This document shows positions 8,281 through 14,969 of a DNA stretch of 40,719 nucleotides, in pieces. A program made the translations under genes and the position numbers. Location of the stretch: positions 1 through 40,719 of the forward strand of contig CAMOQR010000011.1 of assembly GCA_946623125.1 (NCBI GenBank), written 5' to 3'. Under the pieces are notes generated by a model. The model saw nothing but the letters and a program-made list of their open reading frames with translations, was not told the DNA's origin and did no database searches. How positions within the stretch are numbered: position 1 is the first letter of the stretch; every line of letters begins with the position of its first letter. The stretch is from an uncultured Caryophanales bacterium. GTDB lineage: Bacteria > Bacillota_I > Bacilli_A > RF39 > UBA660.

Positions 8281-10033
8281 TGTTTAACTCCTCCTCACTT
8301 AGTTGCGATAAAGCAATTTCTTTATATATTTTACAACTTTTTAATAATTCTTTATGGGTTCCTATTCCCACACATTCTCCTTTATCTAATACCACTATTT
8401 TATCAGCATTCATTATTGTTCCAATTCTTTGAGCAACAATCATACTTGTTGCATCTTTAGTGTATTTTTTTAATTCTTTTCTAAGGGTTGCATCTGTTTT
8501 ATAATCTAGGGCACTAAAGGAATCATCAAATATATAGATTTCTGGATCTCTTGCTATGGCTCTAGCAATAGATAGACGTTGTTTCTGCCCACCACTAACA
8601 TTTGTTCCTCCTTTGGCAATATGTGCTTGATACTGTTTATCCATTTTTTCTACAAAGTCACTGGCTTGGGCAACTCGTATTGCTTCTTTTACTTTTTGAA
8701 GGTTTGGCTTTTCTCTTCCGTTATCTCCATAAGAGACATTTTCTTCTATTGTTCCTGTAAACATTACAGCCTTTTGTGGAATATATCCTATTCTATTATT
8801 AAGTTCTTTTAAATCATATTCTTTTACATTTACACCATCTACAAATACTTCTCCATCTGTTGCATCATATAATCTTGGTACTAAATTGATTAGAGTAGAT
8901 TTTCCACTACCAGTAGATCCTATAAAGGCAATCGTTTCTCCTTGATTTACTTGAAAACTGATATGTTTTAATAAATATTCATCAGCATCTGGATATTTGA
9001 AACTTACATCTCTAAATTCTATTGTTCCTTTTTCTTTTGTTTTTCCCTTAAAATTACCAGACTTGATGGATAGAGAACAATCAAGCACTTCATTAATACG
9101 ATTGGCTGATACTCTGGCTCTTGGTAAAACCATAAATATCATTGTAAGCATTAAAAATGACATAATTACTTGCATTCCATAACTTGAAAATACGACCATA
9201 TTACTAAAAGTATTGATTTTTCCAATCATGGAGCTATTCATAATAATATAGGCCCCTACTACATATATTCCTAGATGTTGAAAATGCATTACAAAGTTCA
9301 TAATTGGGTCCATAATTGCGAAGGTCCTTGTTATTTTTAAATGAATTCCAGTTAATTCTTCATTTACATTATTAAATCTTTTTTCTTCAAATTTTTCTGC
9401 ATTAAAAGCATGAATTACTCGAATACCTGTAATATTTTCCCTTGTTACTCCGTTTATTTTATCGGTATATTTTTGAATTTTTTCAAATCTTGGAGACACA
9501 ATTTTTATAATAATTAAATTTGTTGTTACAATGATAACAACTCCAAGTGCTGTTACAAGACTTAATTCGTGGCTTTTTCCAAGTATTTTTAATAATGCCC
9601 ATACCGCCATAACGGGTGCTTTTACTAATAATTGTAATCCCATAGCTAAAAGCATTTCTATTTGTGAAACATCATTTGTTGTTCTTGTAATTAAACTGCT
9701 CGTTGAAAAGCGTTTAATTTCTGCTATACCAAGAGACTCTACTTTAGCAAATATTTTTCTTCGAATTGATTTTGAAAATCTTGCAGATAATAAGGATGTA
9801 AAAAATCCTACACTAATCGTACAAATAAGACTTCCAACTGCACATGTTAGCATATGAATTCCTGCATCTATTATTTCCTTCATAGTACTATCTTCCGTTT
9901 GTACTAATATGGTTATCTTACTCATATATTCTGGCATTCTTAAATCTAAAAATACCGAAAAAATGACTAATAACGCAATCACCAGTACAATTATCAAATC
10001 TTTTTTTGTTAAGTTTTTAAATAATTTTATCAT
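8273..10033 (-). CDS. Heterodimeric ABC exporter half with degenerate ATP site
   Basis: A 586-residue partner of the next gene. The six-helix transmembrane domain spans about 1-320 and the ATPase domain about 335-586. Walker A is GSTGSGKST (from residue 372) and the signature VSGGQ (479-483) is intact. The Walker B region is IYIFDDSFSALD with Asp504 where the catalytic Glu belongs, and the switch His is Gln535 (IVAQRIG). Such loss marks the subunit that forms the non-hydrolysing site in asymmetric exporters (TM287/288, LmrCD, BmrCD). The frame opens 15 codons earlier, but AAGGA stands seven bases before the ATG at 10033, so that start is preferred. A promoter with TTGACT and TAGAAT (10063-10091) drives the two-gene operon. 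Confidence 0.92.
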   Translation of the reverse strand: MIKLFKNLTKKDLIIVLVIALLVIFSVFLDLRMPEYMSKITILVQTEDSTMKEIIDAGIHMLTCAVGSLICTISVGFFTSLLSARFSKSIRRKIFAKVESLGIAEIKRFSTSSLITRTTNDVSQIEMLLAMGLQLLVKAPVMAVWALLKILGKSHELSLVTALGVVIIVTTNLIIIKIVSPRFEKIQKYTDKINGVTRENITGIRVIHAFNAEKFEEKRFNNVNEELTGIHLKITRTFAIMDPIMNFVMHFQHLGIYVVGAYIIMNSSMIGKINTFSNMVVFSSYGMQVIMSFLMLTMIFMVLPRARVSANRINEVLDCSLSIKSGNFKGKTKEKGTIEFRDVSFKYPDADEYLLKHISFQVNQGETIAFIGSTGSGKSTLINLVPRLYDATDGEVFVDGVNVKEYDLKELNNRIGYIPQKAVMFTGTIEENVSYGDNGREKPNLQKVKEAIRVAQASDFVEKMDKQYQAHIAKGGTNVSGGQKQRLSIARAIARDPEIYIFDDSFSALDYKTDATLRKELKKYTKDATSMIVAQRIGTIMNADKIVVLDKGECVGIGTHKELLKSCKIYKEIALSQLSEEELNNA

Positions 10034-10062
10034 TTTAATTTCCTTTCTTATTGACCTTATAC

Positions 10063-10091
10063 ATTCTATCGTATGCAAAAAAAATAGTCAA
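10063..10091 (-). promoter_or_regulatory. Promoter of the ABC exporter operon
   Basis: Minus-strand TTGACT (10091-10086), 17-bp spacer, TAGAAT (10068-10063). The -35 lies within the terminator hairpin of the preceding patatin gene. Confidence 0.7.
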
Positions 10092-10109
10092 GTTGTTAAC
10101 TATTTTTTT
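10077..10109 (-). terminator. Terminator of the patatin gene
   Basis: On the minus strand AAAAATAGT pairs with ACTATTTTT around a 10-nt loop, followed by eight T. It contains the patatin stop codon and, in its descending half, the -35 of the ABC operon. Confidence 0.75.
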
Positions 10110-10947
10110 CTTTTAGAAATTCTTGAATTTGTTTTAATTTATTAGAAGAATCCAATCTTCCTAATTCATACATTTCTTTTATTCTTTTTTTATTCTTTTC
10201 TAGTCTTTTTATATGAATTGTTTTGGAAGGTCTTATTACCAATATTTCTTTTTTATTTTCCTTATCTATGATATATTCTTTTGTTTCATTATATTTTTGA
10301 TATCTTTCTTGAATTGTTTTTATAAAGTTTGGATATTTCTTATATTTCCATTCATATGGTTTTGTAGTTGATTTCTTTTTTCTGTATTCTTTTGGTCTTG
10401 TTTCTACTACAATGATTTTGTCATATTTTTCTTTTTCTGCCCATTTGATTGGAATAGAATCACTCATTCCTCCATCTAAGTATTCTTTATTTTCTATTTT
10501 TATATTTTTTGATACAAGTGGCATGGATCCTGATGCTCTTAAATATTCCATTTCTTTTTCTATATCTTTTATTTCTTTATATTCTGGCATTCCTGTTTCT
10601 AGATTTGTCATTACGACATAGAACTTTGTTTTACGATTGTTAAAGGCTTTAAAATCTAATGGATAAGTTTTATATACTATTTCTTGAAAACAGGTTTCTT
10701 TATTCATAATATTTCCTGTTGTTAAGAAAGAATAAAAACCCATATATTCTTTTTTATGTACATATTCTAAATTATAATTAATACATCTTTTTGGTTGATT
10801 TGTGATGTAGTTTATTCCGAATAAGGCTCCTGCTGATACTCCTATTACTGCATCTACTTTAATGTTATTTTCCATTAATATATCTAAGACACCTGCGGTA
10901 TAGATTCCTCTTAATGCTCCACCTTCTAATACTAAAATTGACTTCAT
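10096..10947 (-). CDS. Patatin-like phospholipase
   Basis: A 283-residue serine lipid hydrolase of the patatin/RssA type. Seen: the oxyanion glycine-rich motif EGGALRGIYTAG (8-19), nucleophile Ser38 in GVSAG and the partner Asp158 in DGG, giving the Ser-Asp dyad; the C-terminal third is basic and helical. Bacterial single-domain patatins hydrolyse acyl esters of membrane lipids; the true substrate is unknown. No signal peptide is present, so it acts in the cytoplasm or at the inner membrane face. The frame extends 14 codons upstream, but GAGGAG directly before the ATG at 10947 and the stop of the preceding gene seven bases away favour this start. It forms a coupled two-gene operon with the unknown membrane-anchored protein upstream. 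Confidence 0.9.
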   Translation of the reverse strand: MKSILVLEGGALRGIYTAGVLDILMENNIKVDAVIGVSAGALFGINYITNQPKRCINYNLEYVHKKEYMGFYSFLTTGNIMNKETCFQEIVYKTYPLDFKAFNNRKTKFYVVMTNLETGMPEYKEIKDIEKEMEYLRASGSMPLVSKNIKIENKEYLDGGMSDSIPIKWAEKEKYDKIIVVETRPKEYRKKKSTTKPYEWKYKKYPNFIKTIQERYQKYNETKEYIIDKENKKEILVIRPSKTIHIKRLEKNKKRIKEMYELGRLDSSNKLKQIQEFLKEKNS

Positions 10948-10954
10948 GTTCTCC

Positions 10955-11899
10955 TCATTCTTCACCTGATGTTTGTTGTTCTTTCTCAACTTTGTTTATT
11001 TTTAATCCTCTTTCTATTAATTCCTCTATGGTATGTTTATTTGAATCTAATATTTCTCTAATCGGTGTTTTTTTCTCATCTCTTCCTCTTATTCCTGGAA
11101 CAACTACAAATACTCTGTCTGACTTTTTTTCATCCCATTCATATCGAAATTCATCATTTTCATATAATACTTCTTTTTCTTGTTCTTCATTGTTTTCTTT
11201 TACTTCTTCCTCCACATACCATAAGAAGTCATAGTCATCATCTTTGAATTCACAAAAGTCATCTTGTTTTGCCTCACTTTCTGGCAATATGTATATATCA
11301 TTTATGTTTTTCTTATGACAACGATACATTTTGATTGCGTCTGTTGTTAAAGAATCATCTATTTTTTTAAATTTTAAAGTAGAATCATCTGAATCAATAC
11401 CAGTATATGTCATTCTGTTTACAATGTCCTCCATTAAAGTACTATCTTTTCTTAAATATTCTATTAAGTCTTTTTTCTCATCGCTTCCTGCTTCTTGTAA
11501 TTCTATTTTTTCAATACAATAAGTATATAACTTTGTATTTGTATCTGCAAAGTATAATTTCGATTGAGAATTACATTCTTCTTGTTTTGTAATAGATAAC
11601 GTATAATCAAAATCTTGTTCTTTAAATTGTTGTGGTACTTCTATTTCCTTGGTAAAAACTTCATATTTAATATCTGTTGAATCTACTAATTTTTCTTCTG
11701 TACTTATATGTACTTTTCTACTTGCTTGATAAAATAATCCTCTAAATGACTCTATTTTTGTTGTTTTATTATAATGTTTGATACAAAAAACGGGTATTTC
11801 TCCTCCAGCAATACGTGCATAATCTATTAATGCAGATGCTGCCCCTATTAAGATAAATAATAATATTAGTTCTTTAATTGTTCCTATAAATTTACTCAT
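10955..11899 (-). CDS. Unknown membrane-anchored extracytoplasmic protein
   Basis: A 314-residue protein with one N-terminal hydrophobic helix (about 9-28) and a large polar domain. Notable are an early block AGGEIPVFCIKHYNK and SFRGLFYQASRKV (about 31-61), then long acidic segments (about 195-245, many D and E) and a basic end. The helix followed by a polar domain suggests a type II membrane protein with the domain outside the cell; without the helix being cut it stays anchored. I do not recognise the family. Five cysteines in the outer domain could form disulfides. AGAGGG lies eight bases before the ATG. It is followed seven bases later by the patatin gene, whose ribosome site overlaps this stop, so the two are likely made together. 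Confidence 0.7.
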   Translation of the reverse strand: MSKFIGTIKELILLFILIGAASALIDYARIAGGEIPVFCIKHYNKTTKIESFRGLFYQASRKVHISTEEKLVDSTDIKYEVFTKEIEVPQQFKEQDFDYTLSITKQEECNSQSKLYFADTNTKLYTYCIEKIELQEAGSDEKKDLIEYLRKDSTLMEDIVNRMTYTGIDSDDSTLKFKKIDDSLTTDAIKMYRCHKKNINDIYILPESEAKQDDFCEFKDDDYDFLWYVEEEVKENNEEQEKEVLYENDEFRYEWDEKKSDRVFVVVPGIRGRDEKKTPIREILDSNKHTIEELIERGLKINKVEKEQQTSGEE

Positions 11900-11925
11900 A
11901 TTGATCCCTCTTTATTATCTCTTTC

Positions 11926-11955
11926 ATTATAACAAAAAAATAAAATACTAGTCAA
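11926..11955 (-). promoter_or_regulatory. Promoter of the unknown/patatin operon
   Basis: Minus-strand TTGACT (11955-11950), 18-bp spacer, extended -10 TGTTATAAT (TATAAT at 11931-11926). The -35 falls in the terminator hairpin of the ohrR operon. Confidence 0.7.
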
Positions 11956-11967
11956 TTGAACTAGTAT
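11932..11967 (-). terminator. Terminator of the gpx-trxB-trxA-ohrR operon
   Basis: ATACTAGT pairs with ACTAGTAT (arms 11960-11967 and 11945-11952) around a 7-nt loop, followed on the minus strand by an interrupted T run. It overlaps the ohrR stop codon. Confidence 0.8.
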
Positions 11968-12403
11968 CTTTTTCTTTGTTAAATGTTTTTAAAATATCAT
12001 TTAGTATTCTATGTAAGTTTTTTGCATCTTCTATATTTAAATCTATACACTTTCCAACTTCAAGTGGAATTGTTTTAGCAATTTCTTTTACTTTCTTTCC
12101 TTTTTCCGTTATCCTAATAATACAATTTCTCTCATCGCTTTTATATTTTTCTTTTTTTATGTATTCTTTTCTTTCTAATTTCTTTAAAACTGGTGTTAGG
12201 GTTCCTGAATCTAGATAAAGTCTTTCTCCTAATGTTTTAATATTTATTTCATCTTGTTCCCATAATACTAGCATTACTAAATACTGAGTATATGTTAAAT
12301 CTATTTTTTCTAGGGATGGTTTATATCTTCGAATGATTTCTTTGGAACATGCATATAACGGAAAACAGATTTGATTATTTAGTTTTAATACTTCTTCTTC
12401 CAT
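11948..12403 (-). CDS. ohrR: OhrR-type organic peroxide sensor, MarR family
   Basis: A 151-residue winged-helix repressor. It matches OhrR and not generic MarR: the N-terminal block NQICFPLYACSKE carries the reactive Cys13, and Tyr27 and Tyr38 sit where Bacillus subtilis OhrR has the two tyrosines that hold its reactive Cys15 (same offset of two). The recognition-helix region LYLDSGTLTPVLKKLE (63-78) is nearly that of OhrR. Oxidation of the cysteine by organic hydroperoxides releases OhrR from DNA. Three further cysteines are present; Cys119 lies close to where two-Cys OhrR proteins carry their resolving cysteine. It is the last gene of an operon with gpx, trxB and trxA, one base after trxA, so it would regulate itself through the palindrome at 14170-14193. 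Confidence 0.87.
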   Translation of the reverse strand: MEEEVLKLNNQICFPLYACSKEIIRRYKPSLEKIDLTYTQYLVMLVLWEQDEINIKTLGERLYLDSGTLTPVLKKLERKEYIKKEKYKSDERNCIIRITEKGKKVKEIAKTIPLEVGKCIDLNIEDAKNLHRILNDILKTFNKEKDTSSID

Positions 12404-12404
12404 A

Positions 12405-12710
12405 TTATTGAATCATATTTTTAATTTCGTCTTTTGATTTTAGTCCTACTTCTGTTTTAATTAACTTTCCATTTTCAAATAAAAGTAAAGTTGGAATTGA
12501 TTCTATTTCATATTCTTCTAATATGTTATCTGCTGTATCTGTATCAATTTTATAAAACTTACAATCTTCTGTTTCTTTTGCAATTTCATCTATAATTGGT
12601 GATAACATTTTACATGGTCCGCACCATGTTGCGAAACAATCTATTAATACCTTTCCTTTTTCATTTTTTTTCTCATTAAATTCTTCTTCTGTAATTTGTA
12701 TTACTTCCAT
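12405..12710 (-). CDS. trxA: Thioredoxin
   Basis: A 101-residue thioredoxin with the WCGPC active site (Cys30, Cys33), the cis-proline in SIPT, and the usual length. It passes electrons from thioredoxin reductase to disulfide targets in the cytoplasm. Here it lies between trxB (1 bp gap) and ohrR (1 bp gap) and downstream of a peroxidase, so its likely main client in this operon is the glutathione peroxidase-like enzyme. The ribosome site GGAGG sits in the last codons of trxB. Confidence 0.95.
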   Translation of the reverse strand: MEVIQITEEEFNEKKNEKGKVLIDCFATWCGPCKMLSPIIDEIAKETEDCKFYKIDTDTADNILEEYEIESIPTLLLFENGKLIKTEVGLKSKDEIKNMIQ

Positions 12711-12711
12711 T

Positions 12712-13605
12712 TTAATCCTCCATTTCTTTTATTGCAGTTGTTGCTGCTATTGCTCCATCTGATACTGCTGTTGTTAATTGTCTTAATTCTTTTTCTCTGG
12801 AATCTCCTGCAACATAGATTCCTTTTATATTCGTATGTACTCCATCTTCTGATTTGATGTAGCCATCTTGTGTTAATTCAATGATGTTTTTAAATATTTC
12901 ATTTTTAGGTGCTTGACCAATTGCGATAAATAAACCGTTGATTTCAATGGTATTTGTTTTTCCTTCTTGATTTACTATTTCAATACTTTCTAGATGTTTT
13001 TCTCCATTTATTTTCGTAATAGTACTATTCATGATTCTTTCTATATTCTCTTTTTTTAGTACCTCATCAACGTATTTTTTTTCTCCTCTAAAAGTATCTC
13101 TTCTATGAATTAAATAAACTTTCTTGGCAATGTTTGATAGATATATGGCTTCTTCTAATGCTGTATTTCCTCCGCCATTTACCGCAACAATTTTATTTTT
13201 AAAGAAATTTCCATCACAAGTAGCACAGTAGGATACTCCTTTTCCAATTAAATCTACTTCTTTTGGTAAATTTAATTTTCTTTTATCGGCTCCTATTGCT
13301 AGGATAACAGCCTTTGCTTTATAATGATCTTTATTTGTCTCCACCGTTTTATCTTTTTCTACTCGAATTACGGTTTCAAATTTTATTTCTGCTCCTAGTT
13401 CAAGTGCTTGATTATATAAATTCGTTGCATAATCATAGCCTGATATTTTTGGAATTCCTGGATAATTTTCTATCTCTGGCGTATTGATAATTTGACCACC
13501 ATATGTTTTTGCTTCTAAGACAAGTACTTTTTTATTAGCGCGTCTTGCATAAAGTGCTGCTGTTAATCCTGCAGGTCCTGCTCCTACAATAATGATATCA
13601 TACAT
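12712..13605 (-). CDS. trxB: Thioredoxin reductase
   Basis: A 297-residue NADPH-dependent flavoprotein. Seen: FAD-binding GAGPAGLTAALYARRA (8-23), the redox-active CATC (Cys127, Cys130), NADPH-binding GGGNTALEEA (144-153), HRRDTFR (168-174), and the C-terminal FAD motif GIYVAGDSRE. This is the low-molecular-weight bacterial type. It reduces the thioredoxin encoded immediately downstream. AGAGGTGA precedes the ATG at 13605, and gpx ends 11 bp upstream, so it is the second gene of the peroxide-defence operon. Confidence 0.95.
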   Translation of the reverse strand: MYDIIIVGAGPAGLTAALYARRANKKVLVLEAKTYGGQIINTPEIENYPGIPKISGYDYATNLYNQALELGAEIKFETVIRVEKDKTVETNKDHYKAKAVILAIGADKRKLNLPKEVDLIGKGVSYCATCDGNFFKNKIVAVNGGGNTALEEAIYLSNIAKKVYLIHRRDTFRGEKKYVDEVLKKENIERIMNSTITKINGEKHLESIEIVNQEGKTNTIEINGLFIAIGQAPKNEIFKNIIELTQDGYIKSEDGVHTNIKGIYVAGDSREKELRQLTTAVSDGAIAATTAIKEMED

Positions 13606-13616
13606 GAAATCACCTC

Positions 13617-14153
13617 TTATATGTATTTTTTAATTATTTCTTCCATCTTCATTGGATCTTCTATTGGAGAATATCTTGCAACAATGTTTCCTTCACGATC
13701 TATTAAGAATTTTGTAAAATTCCATTTAATATCATTTTTTTCTTTACAAGTAGTGCTTATTTTTTCTACACCCTTCATGGTAATTTTATTTTTCATTCCT
13801 TCCAGAATTTCTTTAGGAGAATGTTGTTTTAAATATTTCCAAAATGGATCAGCATTTTCTCCATTTACTTCTACTTTTTTTAATTGATCAAATGATGTTT
13901 GATACTTTGCTGTACAAAACTCATGAATTTCATTATCATCTCCTGGTGCTTGATGACCAAACTGATTGCATGGAAAATCTAATATTTCAAATCCTTTTTC
14001 ATGATACTTTTGATATAACTCTTCAAGTGCTTTATATTGTGGTGTAAAACCACATCCTGTTGCAGTATTCACAACTAGTAATACTTTTCCTTTTAAATCA
14101 CTGATTACTAAGTCTTTTCCATTTCTTCCTTTTACAACATAGTCGTATATCAT
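13617..14153 (-). CDS. gpx: Glutathione peroxidase-like, thioredoxin-dependent peroxidase
   Basis: A 178-residue peroxidase of the GPx family reducing hydrogen or organic peroxides. Catalytic residues are visible: Cys34 in NTATGCGFTP (Cys, not selenocysteine), Gln near 64-68 in FPCNQFGHQ, and Trp144-Asn145 in KWNFTKF. Cys80 in EFCTAKY matches the resolving cysteine of thioredoxin-dependent GPx-like enzymes, and trxB and trxA follow in the same operon, so thioredoxin rather than glutathione is the likely reductant. AAGGAAGGA ends about seven bases before the ATG. A near-consensus promoter with an OhrR-like palindrome precedes it. Compared with many bacterial GPx there is a lysine-rich stretch at about 112-140 before the Trp motif. 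Confidence 0.93.
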   Translation of the reverse strand: MIYDYVVKGRNGKDLVISDLKGKVLLVVNTATGCGFTPQYKALEELYQKYHEKGFEILDFPCNQFGHQAPGDDNEIHEFCTAKYQTSFDQLKKVEVNGENADPFWKYLKQHSPKEILEGMKNKITMKGVEKISTTCKEKNDIKWNFTKFLIDREGNIVARYSPIEDPMKMEEIIKKYI

Positions 14154-14169
14154 ATCATTTTCCTTCCTT

Positions 14170-14193
14170 AATTAGATTGTATACAATTTAATT
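14170..14193. promoter_or_regulatory. OhrR-like operator palindrome
   Basis: A perfect 12-bp palindrome ATTGTATACAAT (14176-14187) is flanked symmetrically by 2-bp spacers and AATT on both sides, making a 24-bp near-perfect dyad over the -10 of the gpx operon. A second dyad, ACAATT-N7-AATTGT, overlaps it at 14183-14201. The AATTGTATACAATT-like core resembles published OhrR boxes as I remember them. Binding is inferred. Confidence 0.65.
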
Positions 14194-14204
14194 TTAATTG
14201 TCAA
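14176..14204 (-). promoter_or_regulatory. Promoter of the gpx-trxB-trxA-ohrR operon
   Basis: Minus-strand TTGACA (14204-14199), 17-bp spacer, TACAAT (14181-14176). The palindrome covers the -10. Confidence 0.8.
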
Positions 14205-14233
14205 TTGCTTTTTATTGAAATGTGTGGTATAAT
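14205..14233 (+). promoter_or_regulatory. Divergent promoter of the 171-aa gene
   Basis: TTGCTT (14205-14210), 17-bp spacer, TATAAT (14228-14233), with TGG before the -10 (extended). Its -35 directly abuts the -35 of the gpx promoter, so the two promoters are back to back. Confidence 0.75.
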
Positions 14234-14264
14234 ATTGAAAGTTTGTGTTCAAGAAGGGGTTTAT

Positions 14265-14780
14265 ATGAAAGAATTAGGGTTTATTATCCTAGAAAATGGT
14301 AAAATTATTAAATTTGGAGAATATTATTGTACAATTTATCGGAATAATCAAGATAAGAAGCATTTTCATGATTCTGCTTTTCAAGAAATGCTTTCAAAAT
14401 ATAAAAAGGATTTTCCTTTTATTTCAGATGTTGGGTCTTTTCATGTTTTAGAAAGTCTTCCTTTTTTAGCCAGAAATCATTGTATTACAGTTGTTAATGC
14501 ATCCTCAGGATCTTTCCAAGTTTTGCTTCCTATCATGGTTATGACTACTCCAGAGAATATTTCTGCATCTCAGAAGAATGCTTTAATTTCTGTTGAAAAG
14601 ACTATGAATTATTTTGATAATGGACTATCAGATATTCATTCTTTTTCTGAGGATGGACAAGAAGAAAAAAGTTATTCTACGATTGATGATTTTTATTATG
14701 ATAAAGTTCAATATCCTTATCATTCTTCTTTTCAACCAGTTAATGATTATTCAAAAGCATTATTAAAAAGATATCAGTAG
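14265..14780 (+). CDS. Unknown 171-aa cytoplasmic protein
   Basis: The 171-residue product has no signal peptide or long hydrophobic helix. It begins MKELGFIILENGKIIKFGEYY and has a mixed composition with a hydrophobic central block (about 83-97, SFQVLLPIMVMTTPE) and a tyrosine-rich end (FYYDKVQYPYH). I do not recognise it. The open frame extends upstream to 14205, but that part covers the promoter; the ATG at 14265 has AAGGGG at good spacing. It is transcribed divergently from the peroxide-defence operon, and the shared control region suggests it could respond to the same stress. A strong terminator overlaps its stop. Confidence 0.75.
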   Translation: MKELGFIILENGKIIKFGEYYCTIYRNNQDKKHFHDSAFQEMLSKYKKDFPFISDVGSFHVLESLPFLARNHCITVVNASSGSFQVLLPIMVMTTPENISASQKNALISVEKTMNYFDNGLSDIHSFSEDGQEEKSYSTIDDFYYDKVQYPYHSSFQPVNDYSKALLKRYQ

Positions 14781-14795
14781 ATGATATCTTTTTTT
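14767..14795 (+). terminator. Terminator of the 171-aa gene
   Basis: AAGATATCA (14767-14775) pairs with TGATATCTT (14781-14789) around a 5-nt loop, then a run of T. The stop codon lies in the loop. Confidence 0.88.
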
Positions 14796-14822
14796 TAACA
14801 AAAAAACTAGGTTTGACCTAGT
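14796..14822 (-). terminator. Terminator of tRNA-Glu
   Basis: On the minus strand AACTAGGT (14822-14815) pairs with ACCTAGTT (14811-14804) around a 3-nt loop, followed by TTTTTGTT. It lies 11 bp beyond the CCA end of the tRNA. Confidence 0.85.
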
Positions 14823-14833
14823 TATTGTTTTTA

Positions 14834-14910
14834 TGGTAGCCTGTACGGAATTCGAATCCGTGAATGTTACCTTGAGAGGGTAATGTGTTAAGCCACTTCA
14901 CCAACAGGCC
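14834..14910 (-). tRNA. tRNA-Glu, anticodon CTC
   Basis: A complete cloverleaf of 77 nt with encoded CCA. The acceptor stem GGCCTGT pairs with ACAGGCT (G-U at 1-72). The anticodon stem TTACC/GGTAA closes the loop CTCTCAA, anticodon CTC at 14876-14874, reading GAG. The T arm ACGGA-TTCGAAT-TCCGT is perfect. The body matches Bacillota tRNA-Glu (TTGGTGAAGTGG in the D region). It has its own promoter and terminator. AT-rich Bacillota mostly rely on the TTC anticodon, so this is the minor isoacceptor. Confidence 0.95.
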
Positions 14911-14932
14911 ATATATGTCAATTGACTATATC

Positions 14933-14961
14933 ATCATACCATAAAAACTATTTTATGACAA
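14933..14961 (-). promoter_or_regulatory. Promoter of tRNA-Glu
   Basis: Minus-strand TTGTCA (14961-14956), 17-bp spacer, TATGAT (14938-14933) with a TGG extension. The palindrome GTCAATTGAC (14917-14926) lies at the expected transcription start. Confidence 0.65.
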
Positions 14962-14969
14962 TCTTTTTT

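Noticed and set aside
9531-9857. Antisense open frames within large genes (for example here, 29918-30325 and 1483-1788).
   Set aside because: They lie opposite well-supported genes, have no ribosome sites and give repetitive low-complexity products; they are shadows of AT-rich coding sequence.
8273-10078. Longer N-termini at upstream starts (here 15 extra codons; likewise murC, map, TetR, hpt, patatin and the 171-aa gene).
   Set aside because: The added residues overlap promoters, terminators or Shine-Dalgarno sequences; the internal ATG has the properly spaced ribosome site and matches family N-termini.
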